A DNA stretch of 35,563 nt, taken from Flavobacteriaceae bacterium. GTDB taxonomy: Bacteria; Bacteroidota; Bacteroidia; Flavobacteriales; Flavobacteriaceae. Positions 16,566 to 25,722 of the stretch are shown in pieces. Under the pieces are notes generated by a model that was not told where the DNA came from, searched no databases, and worked only from the letters and a program-made list of their open reading frames with translations. Numbering within the stretch: position 1 is the stretch's first letter; each line of letters opens with the position of its first letter. The DNA lies in assembly GCA_002719315.1 (NCBI GenBank), contig PBHD01000012.1:258648-294210 (forward strand), given 5' to 3'. The position numbers were made by a program, and so were the translations under genes.

Positions 16566-17117
16566 TTATTTCCATTTTAAAGTATTAAACAAATGTGAAA
16601 TGTCTTTTTCAATGTACTTAATAGCAGGATAGAGAGAATCATAATTTGGTTTAGAGTAGAAGTATAGTGATCCTACCAAAAAATTTCTGGAACTATCAGT
16701 TAAAAAAAATTGAAACTGAGATGCTGCGTTTCCAATAACTGAGAAAAGAGTTCCGTAAACTTTTTCATTTTTATTTACAAAAATTCTTTCTGGAATTTCA
16801 GTTGCCTTTACAATATGTCTATATGGTAATTTATATGCATCGTTTAAGAGAGAGTCAAGATTTTGATTAACCTTATAATAATTTAAATAAATTGTAGCCT
16901 TCATATTAGGATAAGAAACCTTATAACTTGAATTCGAAATTTTTTCAACTTTGGCTATACTATTATATTCAAATCTAAAAGGAAACTTTTTATTTAAAAA
17001 TTCATAATAGCTTGATTTTGGATAATTTAAAGAGAGGTAACCTTTTGGTTTAGGTTGATTTACAGTATTGCAGGAAAAAGCCAAAAGTATAAATAGAATT
17101 ATTTTAAAAAATTTCAT
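16566..17117 (-). CDS. gldD: Gliding motility lipoprotein GldD
   Basis: A lipoprotein signal (lipobox AFSC, Cys at residue 16) is followed by the GldD landmark PKPKGYLSLNYPKSSYYEF and a beta-rich body of normal family length (183 residues). GldD is needed for gliding and type IX secretion function in Flavobacterium johnsoniae and is kept in many non-gliding Bacteroidota. In many relatives gldE sits between ssb and gldD; here only 80 bp of non-coding DNA separates them. Confidence 0.85.
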   Translation of the reverse strand: MKFFKIILFILLAFSCNTVNQPKPKGYLSLNYPKSSYYEFLNKKFPFRFEYNSIAKVEKISNSSYKVSYPNMKATIYLNYYKVNQNLDSLLNDAYKLPYRHIVKATEIPERIFVNKNEKVYGTLFSVIGNAASQFQFFLTDSSRNFLVGSLYFYSKPNYDSLYPAIKYIEKDISHLFNTLKWK

Positions 17118-17197
17118 TTCAACATTTTAGCTTTAACTACCTTTATTCTTCCATTAATTATTTTCTCAATTATAAATTGGATTTTTTTTAAATTAAT

Positions 17198-17620
17198 TCA
17201 AAAAGGAAGATCTTGGTTATTAATATCAGTATCAGAATTTTTATTTTCTTCGTTTTCTAAGCTATTCAATTGTTTATCTTCATTTTTATTATTGAGAAAA
17301 GTAAAAACATCTGTATTTATTTCAGTCATATATCTTTCTTTTCCAGAATCATCTGTCCATTTTCTTGATTTAATTTTTCCCTCTATATAAACTTTATCTC
17401 CCTTACTAAGATATTTTTGACACAATTCTGCTGCTTTATTTCTAACTACAATATTATGCCACTCTGTTGAAGAAATTTTTTCTCCAGTAGATTTATTATT
17501 ATACGTTTCATTTGTAGCTAAAGGAAATCTACCTATACAGCCACCTCCATCAAAATGATGCATTTTAACTTCATCTCCTAAATGACCAATTAACATAACC
17601 TTATTTAATGTACCGCTCAT
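17198..17620 (-). CDS. ssb: Single-stranded DNA-binding protein
   Basis: An OB-fold SSB: MSGTLNKVMLIGHLGDEVKM, the core SSTEWHNIVVRNKAAELCQKYL, KGDKVYIEGKIKSRKW, then an acidic, asparagine-rich linker ending in DLPF, the variant of the acidic tip that recruits repair and replication partners. It has 140 residues, near the short end of the family. It is 28 bp downstream of mutY, a neighbour pair conserved across Bacteroidota. Confidence 0.93.
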   Translation of the reverse strand: MSGTLNKVMLIGHLGDEVKMHHFDGGGCIGRFPLATNETYNNKSTGEKISSTEWHNIVVRNKAAELCQKYLSKGDKVYIEGKIKSRKWTDDSGKERYMTEINTDVFTFLNNKNEDKQLNSLENEENKNSDTDINNQDLPF

Positions 17621-17648
17621 ATAATTTAATTTTTCTAAAGTTAGAAAA

Positions 17649-18698
17649 TCAACTCTTTAACTTAAAAAATTTATCAATAAAGTTATTAAGAACAACTGGC
17701 ATTGGATATTTTTTCAATTTAATAAAATTAGATTTATTCATATAACCTTTTTTTAAGTTAATCAGCCAAAAAGTAACAAATAATTCTTGATGACTTAATT
17801 TACTTTTTATAGGTTCTATATTCCACTTTTTAATTTTATTTTTTTCTAAGTTGTTATACTTAAAAACAATGTGATTAATTTTTTTTATAGAATTATTTTC
17901 ACTTTTAGTTTCAAATAAAGGGAATTGATATAGATTTTTCCAAATATCATTTTTAATTCTTTTTTCAATAATTATTTCCTTATTTTCTTTTTTAATTATT
18001 AAGTAATTTAAAAATCTTTTTATTTTTTTATTATTATTTTTTTTTCGGACTGGAAAATCATAAATTTTATTATTATTAAATGCAAAACACTTTTTTTTAA
18101 ATATACATATTTCACAATATGGGTTTCTTGGTCTACAAATTAGTGAACCGAATTCCATCAGAGCTTGATTATAATCCCCTGGTTTTTTTTTATCCATCAA
18201 TTCTTCACTCTTATCTTTAAAATATTTTAAAGATTTATTTTCATCAATTGATTTTTTTATTCCAAAAAATCTCGAAAAAAACCTATATACATTCCCATCT
18301 ATTGCTGCTAAAGGAAGTTTAAAAGCTATAGAACCAATTGCGCTTGCTGTATAATCTCCAATCCCTTTTAATTTAATTAATTCATCATAACTTGAAGGGA
18401 AAACTCCTTTGTGATTTTTTAAAATAAATTTTGATGTAAAATGAAGATTCCTTGCTCTTCCATAATATCCCAAACCTTGCCATAGCTTTAATACATTTTC
18501 TTCCTTTGATTTTGCTAATAATATCATATTTGGATATTTATTAATAAATTTTTTATAATATGGAATGCCCTGTTTAATAGTAGTTTGTTGTAAAATTATT
18601 TCTGAAATCCAAATAAAATAGGGATTTTTAGTCTTCCTCCATGGAAGGCTTCTCTTATTCTGATAATACCAGATCAAAAGTTTTTCTGTCCAACTCAA
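17649..18698 (-). CDS. mutY: A/G-specific adenine glycosylase MutY
   Basis: MutY removes adenine mispaired with 8-oxoguanine. Visible are the catalytic Glu33 in IWISEIILQQTT, the helix-hairpin-helix LKGIGDYTASAIGS, the catalytic Asp in AAIDGNVYRFFSRF, and the iron-sulfur loop Cys-x6-Cys-x2-Cys-x5-Cys (CRPRNPYCEICIFKKKC). A lysine-rich NUDIX-like domain that reads 8-oxoguanine follows from about residue 235. The start is TTG: no ATG or GTG lies between it and the in-frame TGA 12 codons upstream, and it yields the expected N-terminus (SWTEKLLIWYYQNKRSLPWR). Confidence 0.93.
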   Translation of the reverse strand: MSWTEKLLIWYYQNKRSLPWRKTKNPYFIWISEIILQQTTIKQGIPYYKKFINKYPNMILLAKSKEENVLKLWQGLGYYGRARNLHFTSKFILKNHKGVFPSSYDELIKLKGIGDYTASAIGSIAFKLPLAAIDGNVYRFFSRFFGIKKSIDENKSLKYFKDKSEELMDKKKPGDYNQALMEFGSLICRPRNPYCEICIFKKKCFAFNNNKIYDFPVRKKNNNKKIKRFLNYLIIKKENKEIIIEKRIKNDIWKNLYQFPLFETKSENNSIKKINHIVFKYNNLEKNKIKKWNIEPIKSKLSHQELFVTFWLINLKKGYMNKSNFIKLKKYPMPVVLNNFIDKFFKLKS

Positions 18699-18772
18699 AT
18701 TATAATTATAATTTATTCTAAAATAATAGATTCATATTAATTCTAGATTAAAGAAATTTAATATTTAATTTA

Positions 18773-18780
18773 TATATTTG
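18773..18780 (+). promoter_or_regulatory. Putative -7 promoter element (TATATTTG) of the HU gene
   Basis: An exact TAnnTTTG match 38 bp before the HU ATG, with predicted start near 18786. The resulting leader contains a short inverted repeat, GCCTT (18784-18788) and AAGGC (18798-18802), which may form a weak hairpin. Confidence 0.5.
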
Positions 18781-18818
18781 CGAGCCTTAGAGTATTAAAG
18801 GCATTAAAAAATTATTTT

Positions 18819-19109
18819 ATGACAAAAGCCGATCTTGTATCAAATATCTCTGACCAGCTTGGAATTGATAAAGCAGATGTTCAAGCTACTCTAGAATGTT
18901 TTATGAAAGAAATCATAATTTCTTTAGAAAAAGGTGAAAATGTTTATTTAAGGGGTTTTGGAAGTTTTGTAGTTAAAAAAAGAGCTGAAAAAACTGGCAG
19001 GAATATTTCAAAAAATATAGCAGTAAAAATACCTGCTCATAATATACCTTCATTTAAACCCGCCAAAATATTTGTTAAAGGAGTAAAGTCTAAAATACCC
19101 GTGTCTTAA
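18819..19109 (+). CDS. HU-family DNA-binding protein
   Basis: A 96-residue HU/IHF-type protein. It begins MTKADLVSNISDQLGIDKAD, carries the core ENVYLRGFGSFVVKKRAEKTGRN and the DNA-intercalating arm around KIPAHNIPSFKPAK. HU compacts and bends DNA as a dimer. The neighbourhood (divergent from mutY, upstream of the basic microprotein and RNase G) is a known Bacteroidota arrangement, in which this gene is sometimes named himA or hup. HU and IHF subunits cannot be told apart safely here. Confidence 0.92.
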   Translation: MTKADLVSNISDQLGIDKADVQATLECFMKEIIISLEKGENVYLRGFGSFVVKKRAEKTGRNISKNIAVKIPAHNIPSFKPAKIFVKGVKSKIPVS

Positions 19110-19140
19110 ATATTAACCAAAATAATTTAAAAACAAAATT

Positions 19141-19230
19141 ATGCCCAGTGGTAAAAAAAGAAAAAGACACAAAGTAGCTACTCATAAACGAAAAAAAAGA
19201 AGGAGAGCTAATCGTCATAAAAAGAAGTAG
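19141..19230 (+). CDS. 29-residue highly basic conserved microprotein
   Basis: ATG to TAG encodes 29 residues starting MPSGKKRKRHKVATHKRKKR and ending RRANRHKKK. Eighteen residues are Lys or Arg, three are His, and none is acidic. I recall near-identical short proteins at the same place between HU and RNase G in other Bacteroidota, usually unannotated or called hypothetical. The composition is that of an RNA- or ribosome-binding peptide; its neighbour RNase G hints at an RNA role, but this is inference. It lies 31 bp after the HU stop, likely in the same transcript. Confidence 0.75.
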   Translation: MPSGKKRKRHKVATHKRKKRRRANRHKKK

Positions 19231-19364
19231 TGGATTGTCAATACACTAGATTTATGTTCATTGAAATGGTAACTGATTAATTGACAAATCAGTTATAAAA
19301 GTATACCCTTAGAAACTTAGTTTAATCAGTTGAAAATAATTTTTTCAACATAAAATATATCAGA

Positions 19365-20918
19365 GTGAATAAAGAAATGATAATTCGATCTAATTCCTCT
19401 GCTGTAGATTTTGCGCTACTAAAAGATGGAAAGTTAATTGAGTTTAATAAAGAAATAGAAGATAACAAATTCTCTGTGGGTGATATTTTTGTTGCTAAAA
19501 TAAGAAAATCAGTCACTGGGCTCAATGCATCTTTTATAAATGTTGGTCATCAAAAAGATGGGTTCCTTCATTATCACGATTTAGGACCTAAAGTTCTTTC
19601 TTTAATTAAATACGTAAAGCTTGTAAGTTCAGGTAAATTCAATAACTATTTATTAAAAAACTTTCGATACGAAAATGAAATAGAAAAAACTGGTAAAATT
19701 GAAGAGTTGTTAAAACCAAAACAATCAATTTTAGTTCAAATTGTTAAAGAACCTATTTCAACAAAAGGACCAAGGTTAAGCTCAGAAATTTCATTAGCTG
19801 GAAGATTCATGGTTCTCATACCCTTTTCTAATCGTGTTTCAATATCTCAAAAAATAGAAGATATTAATGAAAGAAAGAGACTAAAAAAACTCGTATTAAG
19901 TATTAGACCAAAAGGTTTTGGAGTTATAATAAGAACCGTAGCTAAAAATAAAAAAGTAGCATCCCTAGATTCAGATTTACAATATCTATTAGAAAGATGG
20001 AGAAATTTATCAAAAAAATTAAAAGAAATAGATAATTTTCCTTCAAAAATATTAAGTGAAATTAATAGATCATCGTCAATATTGAGAGATATTTTTGATG
20101 ATTCATTTACTGGTATTCATGTGGATGATGAAAATCTAAAAATTGAAATAGAAGAATATTTAAATAAAATTGATCCAAAGAAATCTTCTATAGTTAAATA
20201 TTATAATAGTCATTTACCAATTTTTGAGAAATTTGGAATAGAAAGACAAATAAAATCCTCATTTGGTAAAACTGTTTCAATGCAAAAGGGAGCTTACCTT
20301 GTTATTGAGCATACTGAAGCATTACATGTTATCGATGTAAATAGTGGAAATAGATCTTCAAAATTAAAAACTCAAGAAGATACTGCTATGGAAGTTAACT
20401 TAATTGCATCGACTGAAATTGCAAGACAATTAAGGCTTCGTGATATGGGAGGAATTATAGTTGTAGACTTTATTGATCTTAACTCAAATGAAAATAGAAA
20501 AAAGCTTTTTGAACATCTAAAAAATGAAATGAGTTTAGATCGAACTAAACATAAAATATTACCTCCAAGTCGTTTTGGTTTAATTCAAATTACTCGTCAA
20601 AGAGTTCGTCCTGTTCTTAAAATAAAAACGAAAGAACAAAATCCAAACCAAAATGATGAAGTCGAAGCTCCAATAATACTAATCGACAAAATCAAAGCAG
20701 AGCTTAGTAAAATTACTAAGAAAAGAAGGCTAAAAGCTGAAAGTGTTTATTTGCACCTTCATCCTTTTGTAGCTGCCTATATTTTAGAAGGCTATCCATC
20801 AGTTCGTCTGAAATGGTACTTTAAATTTAAAAAGTGGATAAATATAGTTCCACGACATGCATACAAATATTTAGAATTTAAATTCCTTGATAAGAATAGG
20901 AAAAGACTAATCTATTAA
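19365..20918 (+). CDS. rng: Ribonuclease G/E family endoribonuclease
   Basis: An RNase G of usual Bacteroidota length. It has an N-terminal S1-type RNA-binding region (about 35-130, GDIFVAKIRKSVTGLNASFI), a 5'-sensor/RNase H-like middle, and the catalytic metal-binding aspartates in VIDVNSGN and IIVVDFIDL. It matures rRNA and cuts mRNA. The start is GTG at 19365 (VNKEMII...), the form I recall from relatives; ATG at 19377 is the alternative. The protein contains no cysteine at all, so the zinc-link CPxCxGxG motif of proteobacterial RNase E/G is absent. A strong terminator follows. Confidence 0.92.
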   Translation: MNKEMIIRSNSSAVDFALLKDGKLIEFNKEIEDNKFSVGDIFVAKIRKSVTGLNASFINVGHQKDGFLHYHDLGPKVLSLIKYVKLVSSGKFNNYLLKNFRYENEIEKTGKIEELLKPKQSILVQIVKEPISTKGPRLSSEISLAGRFMVLIPFSNRVSISQKIEDINERKRLKKLVLSIRPKGFGVIIRTVAKNKKVASLDSDLQYLLERWRNLSKKLKEIDNFPSKILSEINRSSSILRDIFDDSFTGIHVDDENLKIEIEEYLNKIDPKKSSIVKYYNSHLPIFEKFGIERQIKSSFGKTVSMQKGAYLVIEHTEALHVIDVNSGNRSSKLKTQEDTAMEVNLIASTEIARQLRLRDMGGIIVVDFIDLNSNENRKKLFEHLKNEMSLDRTKHKILPPSRFGLIQITRQRVRPVLKIKTKEQNPNQNDEVEAPIILIDKIKAELSKITKKRRLKAESVYLHLHPFVAAYILEGYPSVRLKWYFKFKKWINIVPRHAYKYLEFKFLDKNRKRLIY

Positions 20919-20922
20919 ATTC

Positions 20923-20959
20923 AAAACTGTCAAGTAGTTTTACTTGGCAGTTTTTTTTT
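20923..20959 (+). terminator. Strong rho-independent terminator of rng
   Basis: AAAACTGTCAAGTA (20923-20936) pairs with TACTTGGCAGTTTT (20941-20954), giving 14 pairs including one G-U around a GTTT loop. A run of nine T residues (20951-20959) follows. It begins 5 bp after the rng stop codon and lies before the recX reading frame, which must therefore depend on readthrough or an unseen promoter. Confidence 0.9.
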
Positions 20960-20999
20960 AAATTTATTTAATCAAAAATTAATTTTTAAAATAGAAAAA

Positions 21000-21461
21000 A
21001 TTAAAAAATCCAATTTATTTATTGATACTAAATCAAAAATTAAACATTTTTGCTCCTATCAAGAAAGGTGCCATCAGGAAGTAAAAAATAAACTTATAAA
21101 ACTTAATCTTTCAAAAAAAGAAATAGAAAAAATCATTGTTTATTTAATTGAAAATAATTATTTAAATGAAAGTAGATTTGCGAAAATTTTTGCGGGGGGG
21201 AAGTTTAGAATAAAAAATTGGGGGAAAATTAGAATTATTCGTGAATTGAAAAATCGAAAAATATCTGATTACAATATTAAATTAGCCCTAGAAGAAATAA
21301 ACCATGATGACTACATTGAAACATTTAATTTAATTAGCAATAAAAAACTGGATACATTAAAAAGTTTAAACCCTATAAAAAGAAAGGAAAAATTACTTGC
21401 CTTTTTAACATATAAAGGATGGGAAAAAGAAATGATATATGAAAAATTAAATTCTTTCTAA
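21000..21461 (+). CDS. recX: Regulatory protein RecX with no canonical start codon
   Basis: The frame reads as RecX: KSKIKHFCSYQERCHQEVKN, then NNYLNESRFAKIFAGGKFRI, NWGKIRIIRELKNRKISDYN, and a third helical repeat ending LTYKGWEKEMIYEKLNSF. RecX binds and inhibits RecA filaments. The frame is open from the rng stop at 20916-20918 yet has no ATG, GTG or TTG before the conserved core. I place the start tentatively at ATT 21000, giving 153 residues, a normal length; ATA 20991 and ATT 20982 are alternatives. A TTG at 21246 would cut the protein in half. Its TAA overlaps the atpC stop by two bases. A run of seven G residues lies at 21194-21200. Confidence 0.75.
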   Translation: MKKSNLFIDTKSKIKHFCSYQERCHQEVKNKLIKLNLSKKEIEKIIVYLIENNYLNESRFAKIFAGGKFRIKNWGKIRIIRELKNRKISDYNIKLALEEINHDDYIETFNLISNKKLDTLKSLNPIKRKEKLLAFLTYKGWEKEMIYEKLNSF

Positions 21462-21736
21462 TCGGACAATAAAATAACCTTATTATCATTCATTTCAACT
21501 GTGCCAGAAGATATTTTAAAAAGTGTTGTTTCATTACTTTCTACGATGAATTTATCTGAATGATTTTTTTCTAACTTTATTTTTCCAAAAATTTTAACAA
21601 TGCCTGAGTTTAAAGTGGAAACAATAGGTGCATGATTATTAAGTAATTGGAATGAACCAGCAGATCCTGGTAAAATTATACTAGTTATTTCTCCTTTAAA
21701 TAATATTGCTTCTGGAGAAATTATTTCTAAATGCAT
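21458..21736 (-). CDS. atpC: F1Fo ATP synthase epsilon subunit
   Basis: A 92-residue epsilon subunit containing only the N-terminal beta-sandwich (MHLEIISPEAILFKGEITSI, GSFQLLNNHAPIVSTLNSG). The C-terminal inhibitory helical hairpin of longer epsilon subunits is missing, as I recall for other Bacteroidota, so this is a family trait rather than a truncation. It links the gamma subunit to the catalytic head at the inner membrane. It lies 14 bp after atpD. Confidence 0.92.
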   Translation of the reverse strand: MHLEIISPEAILFKGEITSIILPGSAGSFQLLNNHAPIVSTLNSGIVKIFGKIKLEKNHSDKFIVESNETTLFKISSGTVEMNDNKVILLSD

Positions 21737-21750
21737 AATAAATTTATTTC

Positions 21751-23283
<1,533 letters not shown>

Positions 23284-23307
23284 TTAAAAGAATCCTATTT
23301 GAGTCAG

Positions 23308-23315
23308 CAAATATA
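23308..23315 (-). promoter_or_regulatory. Putative -7 promoter element (TATATTTG) of atpD-atpC
   Basis: CAAATATA on the plus strand is an exact leftward TAnnTTTG match in the 116-bp gap upstream of atpD. Transcription would begin near 23301, giving a leader of about 39 nt. Confidence 0.5.
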
Positions 23316-23329
23316 TGATGTTAACATCA
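23316..23329. promoter_or_regulatory. 14-bp perfect palindrome abutting the atpD promoter
   Basis: TGATGTTAACATCA equals its reverse complement and ends exactly at the edge of the predicted -7 box. A protein bound there would occupy the spacer between the -33 and -7 regions. The half-site TGATG recalls Crp/Fnr-type half-sites, but the symmetry spacing differs from the TTGAT-N4-ATCAA form. It could also mark the 3' end of the acyl-CoA transcript. Confidence 0.4.
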
Positions 23330-23378
23330 AAAAAAAGACTTAGACTTTATTTTTTTTACTAAATATTTAACAAAAAAA

Positions 23379-24500
23379 TTAATATTTATTCAAAGTAGCT
23401 AATTTGTCCAAATGAAAATTATAATCTCCAAATAATTGTTGTAATACTCTGGCCCTTTTCATGTAAAAACCAATATCAGCATCATCAGTAACCCCGATAC
23501 CTCCGTGCATTTGAATTGCTTCGTTTGTAACAAGCTTTATAATCTTTCCTAATTTCGCCTTAGCTAAATGAGAATATTTATACCTCTCTTTTTCACCATA
23601 ATCTATTGATTGTAAAGATTTTATTACTATAGATTTACACAATTGTATTTCTGAAAACATTTTTGAAGCCCTATGTTGAAGAGCTTGGTATGATCCAATT
23701 GGAACACCAAATTGTTGTCTTTCCTTTAAATAATTAACAGTAATTTCAAAAGACTCTACAATTATACCTAACATTTCAGAGGCAATCCCAGAATAAGCAA
23801 TTGCTAATATATCTTTTAATAATTCTTTACCATTAATTTTAATATTCAATCTATTTTCCTTTGGAACTATAACATCATTGAATTTTATATCAGAATAAGT
23901 TCCTGAATCTAATAATATATTATTTTTAATTTCAATTCCTTTTTGTTCGCTGTTAATTATAAAAAACCCTATTTCACCCTTAGCAATTTCAGTTACTAAT
24001 ATAATTTCATTAGATGTACTTCCATCAATAACAAAAGTCTTCAATCCATTAATTATATAATTACCCCCTTCTAATTTTGCCCTAGTTCTAAAATCATATG
24101 GTTTATGATAGGAGTTTTCTTCAATAGCAAGAGTCATTGTTTTTGTTCCATTCATTATTTTAGGAAATTCCCTTGCTTTTAAAACTTCATTATCACAAAG
24201 ATTGATTACTGAAGATGATAAAAGACATGAGGATATAAGAGGAGATTTACATAGATTTTTTCCAGTTTCTTCTAATATTTGTCCTAGACCCACATATCCA
24301 AAATTTAAACCATTAAATTTTTCAGGAATAATAAGTGCTGTCCAACCCATCTCAACCATTTCATTCCATAAAGATTTGTCATATGGAATATAATTTTGAT
24401 CTCTTAAATCTCTTAAACTATTTACTGGTGATTTTATTTTTAATAATTCTGCTGCAGATTCCTTCAGCATTTTTTGTTCTTCTGATATTATAAGTGCCAT
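23379..24500 (-). CDS. Acyl-CoA dehydrogenase, likely non-catalytic-type partner subunit
   Basis: An acyl-CoA dehydrogenase fold of 373 residues: an N-terminal helical domain, MALIISEEQKMLKESAAELL, and a C-terminal domain with LKERQQFGVPIGSYQALQHR and QMHGGIGVTDDADIGFYMKR. Where the YEGT-type segment with the catalytic Glu is expected it has LFGDYNFHLDKL. This end is typical of one partner of two-gene alpha2beta2 dehydrogenases such as actinobacterial steroid FadE pairs, where one subunit supplies the catalytic base. The gene is 12 bp after another dehydrogenase gene and is last in the cluster. Confidence 0.8.
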   Translation of the reverse strand: MALIISEEQKMLKESAAELLKIKSPVNSLRDLRDQNYIPYDKSLWNEMVEMGWTALIIPEKFNGLNFGYVGLGQILEETGKNLCKSPLISSCLLSSSVINLCDNEVLKAREFPKIMNGTKTMTLAIEENSYHKPYDFRTRAKLEGGNYIINGLKTFVIDGSTSNEIILVTEIAKGEIGFFIINSEQKGIEIKNNILLDSGTYSDIKFNDVIVPKENRLNIKINGKELLKDILAIAYSGIASEMLGIIVESFEITVNYLKERQQFGVPIGSYQALQHRASKMFSEIQLCKSIVIKSLQSIDYGEKERYKYSHLAKAKLGKIIKLVTNEAIQMHGGIGVTDDADIGFYMKRARVLQQLFGDYNFHLDKLATLNKY

Positions 24501-24512
24501 TATTAATAGTTT

Positions 24513-25706
24513 TTAACTTGGTAAACCCAAAATTCTTTTTGAAATAATGTTTAATTGAATTTCAGAAGTTCCTCCTTCAATTGAATTCCCTTTTGATCTA
24601 CAAAACTTTCTTGACAAATTACCGTCTGATTTATAATTTTTTTCAAAAACTAATCCATCAGATCCTGATAATGCTAATATTAATTCTTCTCTAGACATAT
24701 TAAGTTCCGTAGCATAATATTTAAAAAAAGAAGATAATGCCCCAGAATTATTTCCTGTTTTTGCCTCATCAGTAACTCTTTGAATCGTTAAATCAAAAAT
24801 TTCTTCATCCATTTCAAAATTTGAAATTTCGGTCCTCAAAATTCCATCAGCTAATTTACCATTTATTAAAGGTAAATTCTCTAATGCTATTTGATGGAGT
24901 TTTTTCTTTATATCAGTTTCGCCAATTCCACCTATCATTTGCCTTTCATGAGTCAAAAGGTATTTTGCAATAGTCCATCCTTCATTTAATTTTCCAACTA
25001 AATTTTCTTTTGGAACTTTAACTGAATCAAAAAATGTTTCACAAAAAGGTGACTTGCCACTAATTAATTTAATTGGTCTTGTACTTACTCCATCAAAAGT
25101 CATATCTATGAGGAGAAAACTTATTCCATTATGTTTTGATGATTCAAAATCAGTTCTAACCAAACAAAATATATAATCAGCTTTATCAGCATATGAAGTC
25201 CATACTTTAGAACCTGTAACTTCGAAATAATCTCCTTTGTCAACTGCTTTGGTCTGAAGCCCAGCTAAATCACTTCCAGCATTAGGCTCACTATATCCCT
25301 GACACCACCATATTTTACCTTCAACAATATCTGGCAAATATTTCATTTTTTGTTCCTCACTGGCAAATTTTAAAAGAGCAGGGCCTAACATGGAAATTCC
25401 AAAACTATAAATTGGTTTTCTGCATCCTAATCGACTCATTTCTTGAGTTAAAATATTATTCTGATCTTGACTCAATCCACCTCCTCCATATTTAATATCC
25501 CAATATGGAACAATCCATTTTTTTTCTAACATTCTTTCAAACCATATTTTTTGATCCTTAGAATTAAACTTTGGATTTCTGCCTCCCCAATAAAAATCAT
25601 TTGCAACTTTAATTGGCTTTCTCATACTCATAGGACAGTTTTCTTCAAGCCATGCTCTGGTTTGCTTTCTAAAATCTGTTAAGGATACATCTGTTTTTGA
25701 CTTCAT
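24513..25706 (-). CDS. Acyl-CoA dehydrogenase, likely catalytic partner subunit
   Basis: A 397-residue FAD-dependent dehydrogenase opening DFRKQTRAWLEENCP, with the FAD/substrate segments CQGYSEPNAGSDLAGLQTKA and VTGSKVWTSYADKADYIFCL and the C-terminal base motif IEGGTSEIQLNIISKRILGL. This holds a Glu at the expected base position, unlike the next gene. The RAWLEENCP opening and pairing recall FadE enzymes for bulky or branched acyl-CoA (steroid side chains and similar). It would introduce an alpha-beta double bond. It follows the kinase gene by 16 bp. Confidence 0.85.
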   Translation of the reverse strand: MKSKTDVSLTDFRKQTRAWLEENCPMSMRKPIKVANDFYWGGRNPKFNSKDQKIWFERMLEKKWIVPYWDIKYGGGGLSQDQNNILTQEMSRLGCRKPIYSFGISMLGPALLKFASEEQKMKYLPDIVEGKIWWCQGYSEPNAGSDLAGLQTKAVDKGDYFEVTGSKVWTSYADKADYIFCLVRTDFESSKHNGISFLLIDMTFDGVSTRPIKLISGKSPFCETFFDSVKVPKENLVGKLNEGWTIAKYLLTHERQMIGGIGETDIKKKLHQIALENLPLINGKLADGILRTEISNFEMDEEIFDLTIQRVTDEAKTGNNSGALSSFFKYYATELNMSREELILALSGSDGLVFEKNYKSDGNLSRKFCRSKGNSIEGGTSEIQLNIISKRILGLPS

Positions 25707-25722
25707 AATTTTAAAATTTTAA

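Noticed and set aside
19271-19294. Inverted repeat AACTGATT...AATCAGTT before rng as a terminator
   Set aside because: The stem is only 8-9 bp and AT-rich, and no T-tract follows, so it is at most a weak hairpin in the rng leader.
21194-21200. Seven-G run as a frameshift in recX
   Set aside because: The RecX sequence continues in the same frame on both sides (RFAKIFAGGKFRI), so no frameshift is needed; at most one codon is unusual.
21246-21461. A separate 71-residue gene beginning at TTG 21246
   Set aside because: The frame and RecX homology extend far upstream, so this is only the C-terminal half of recX.
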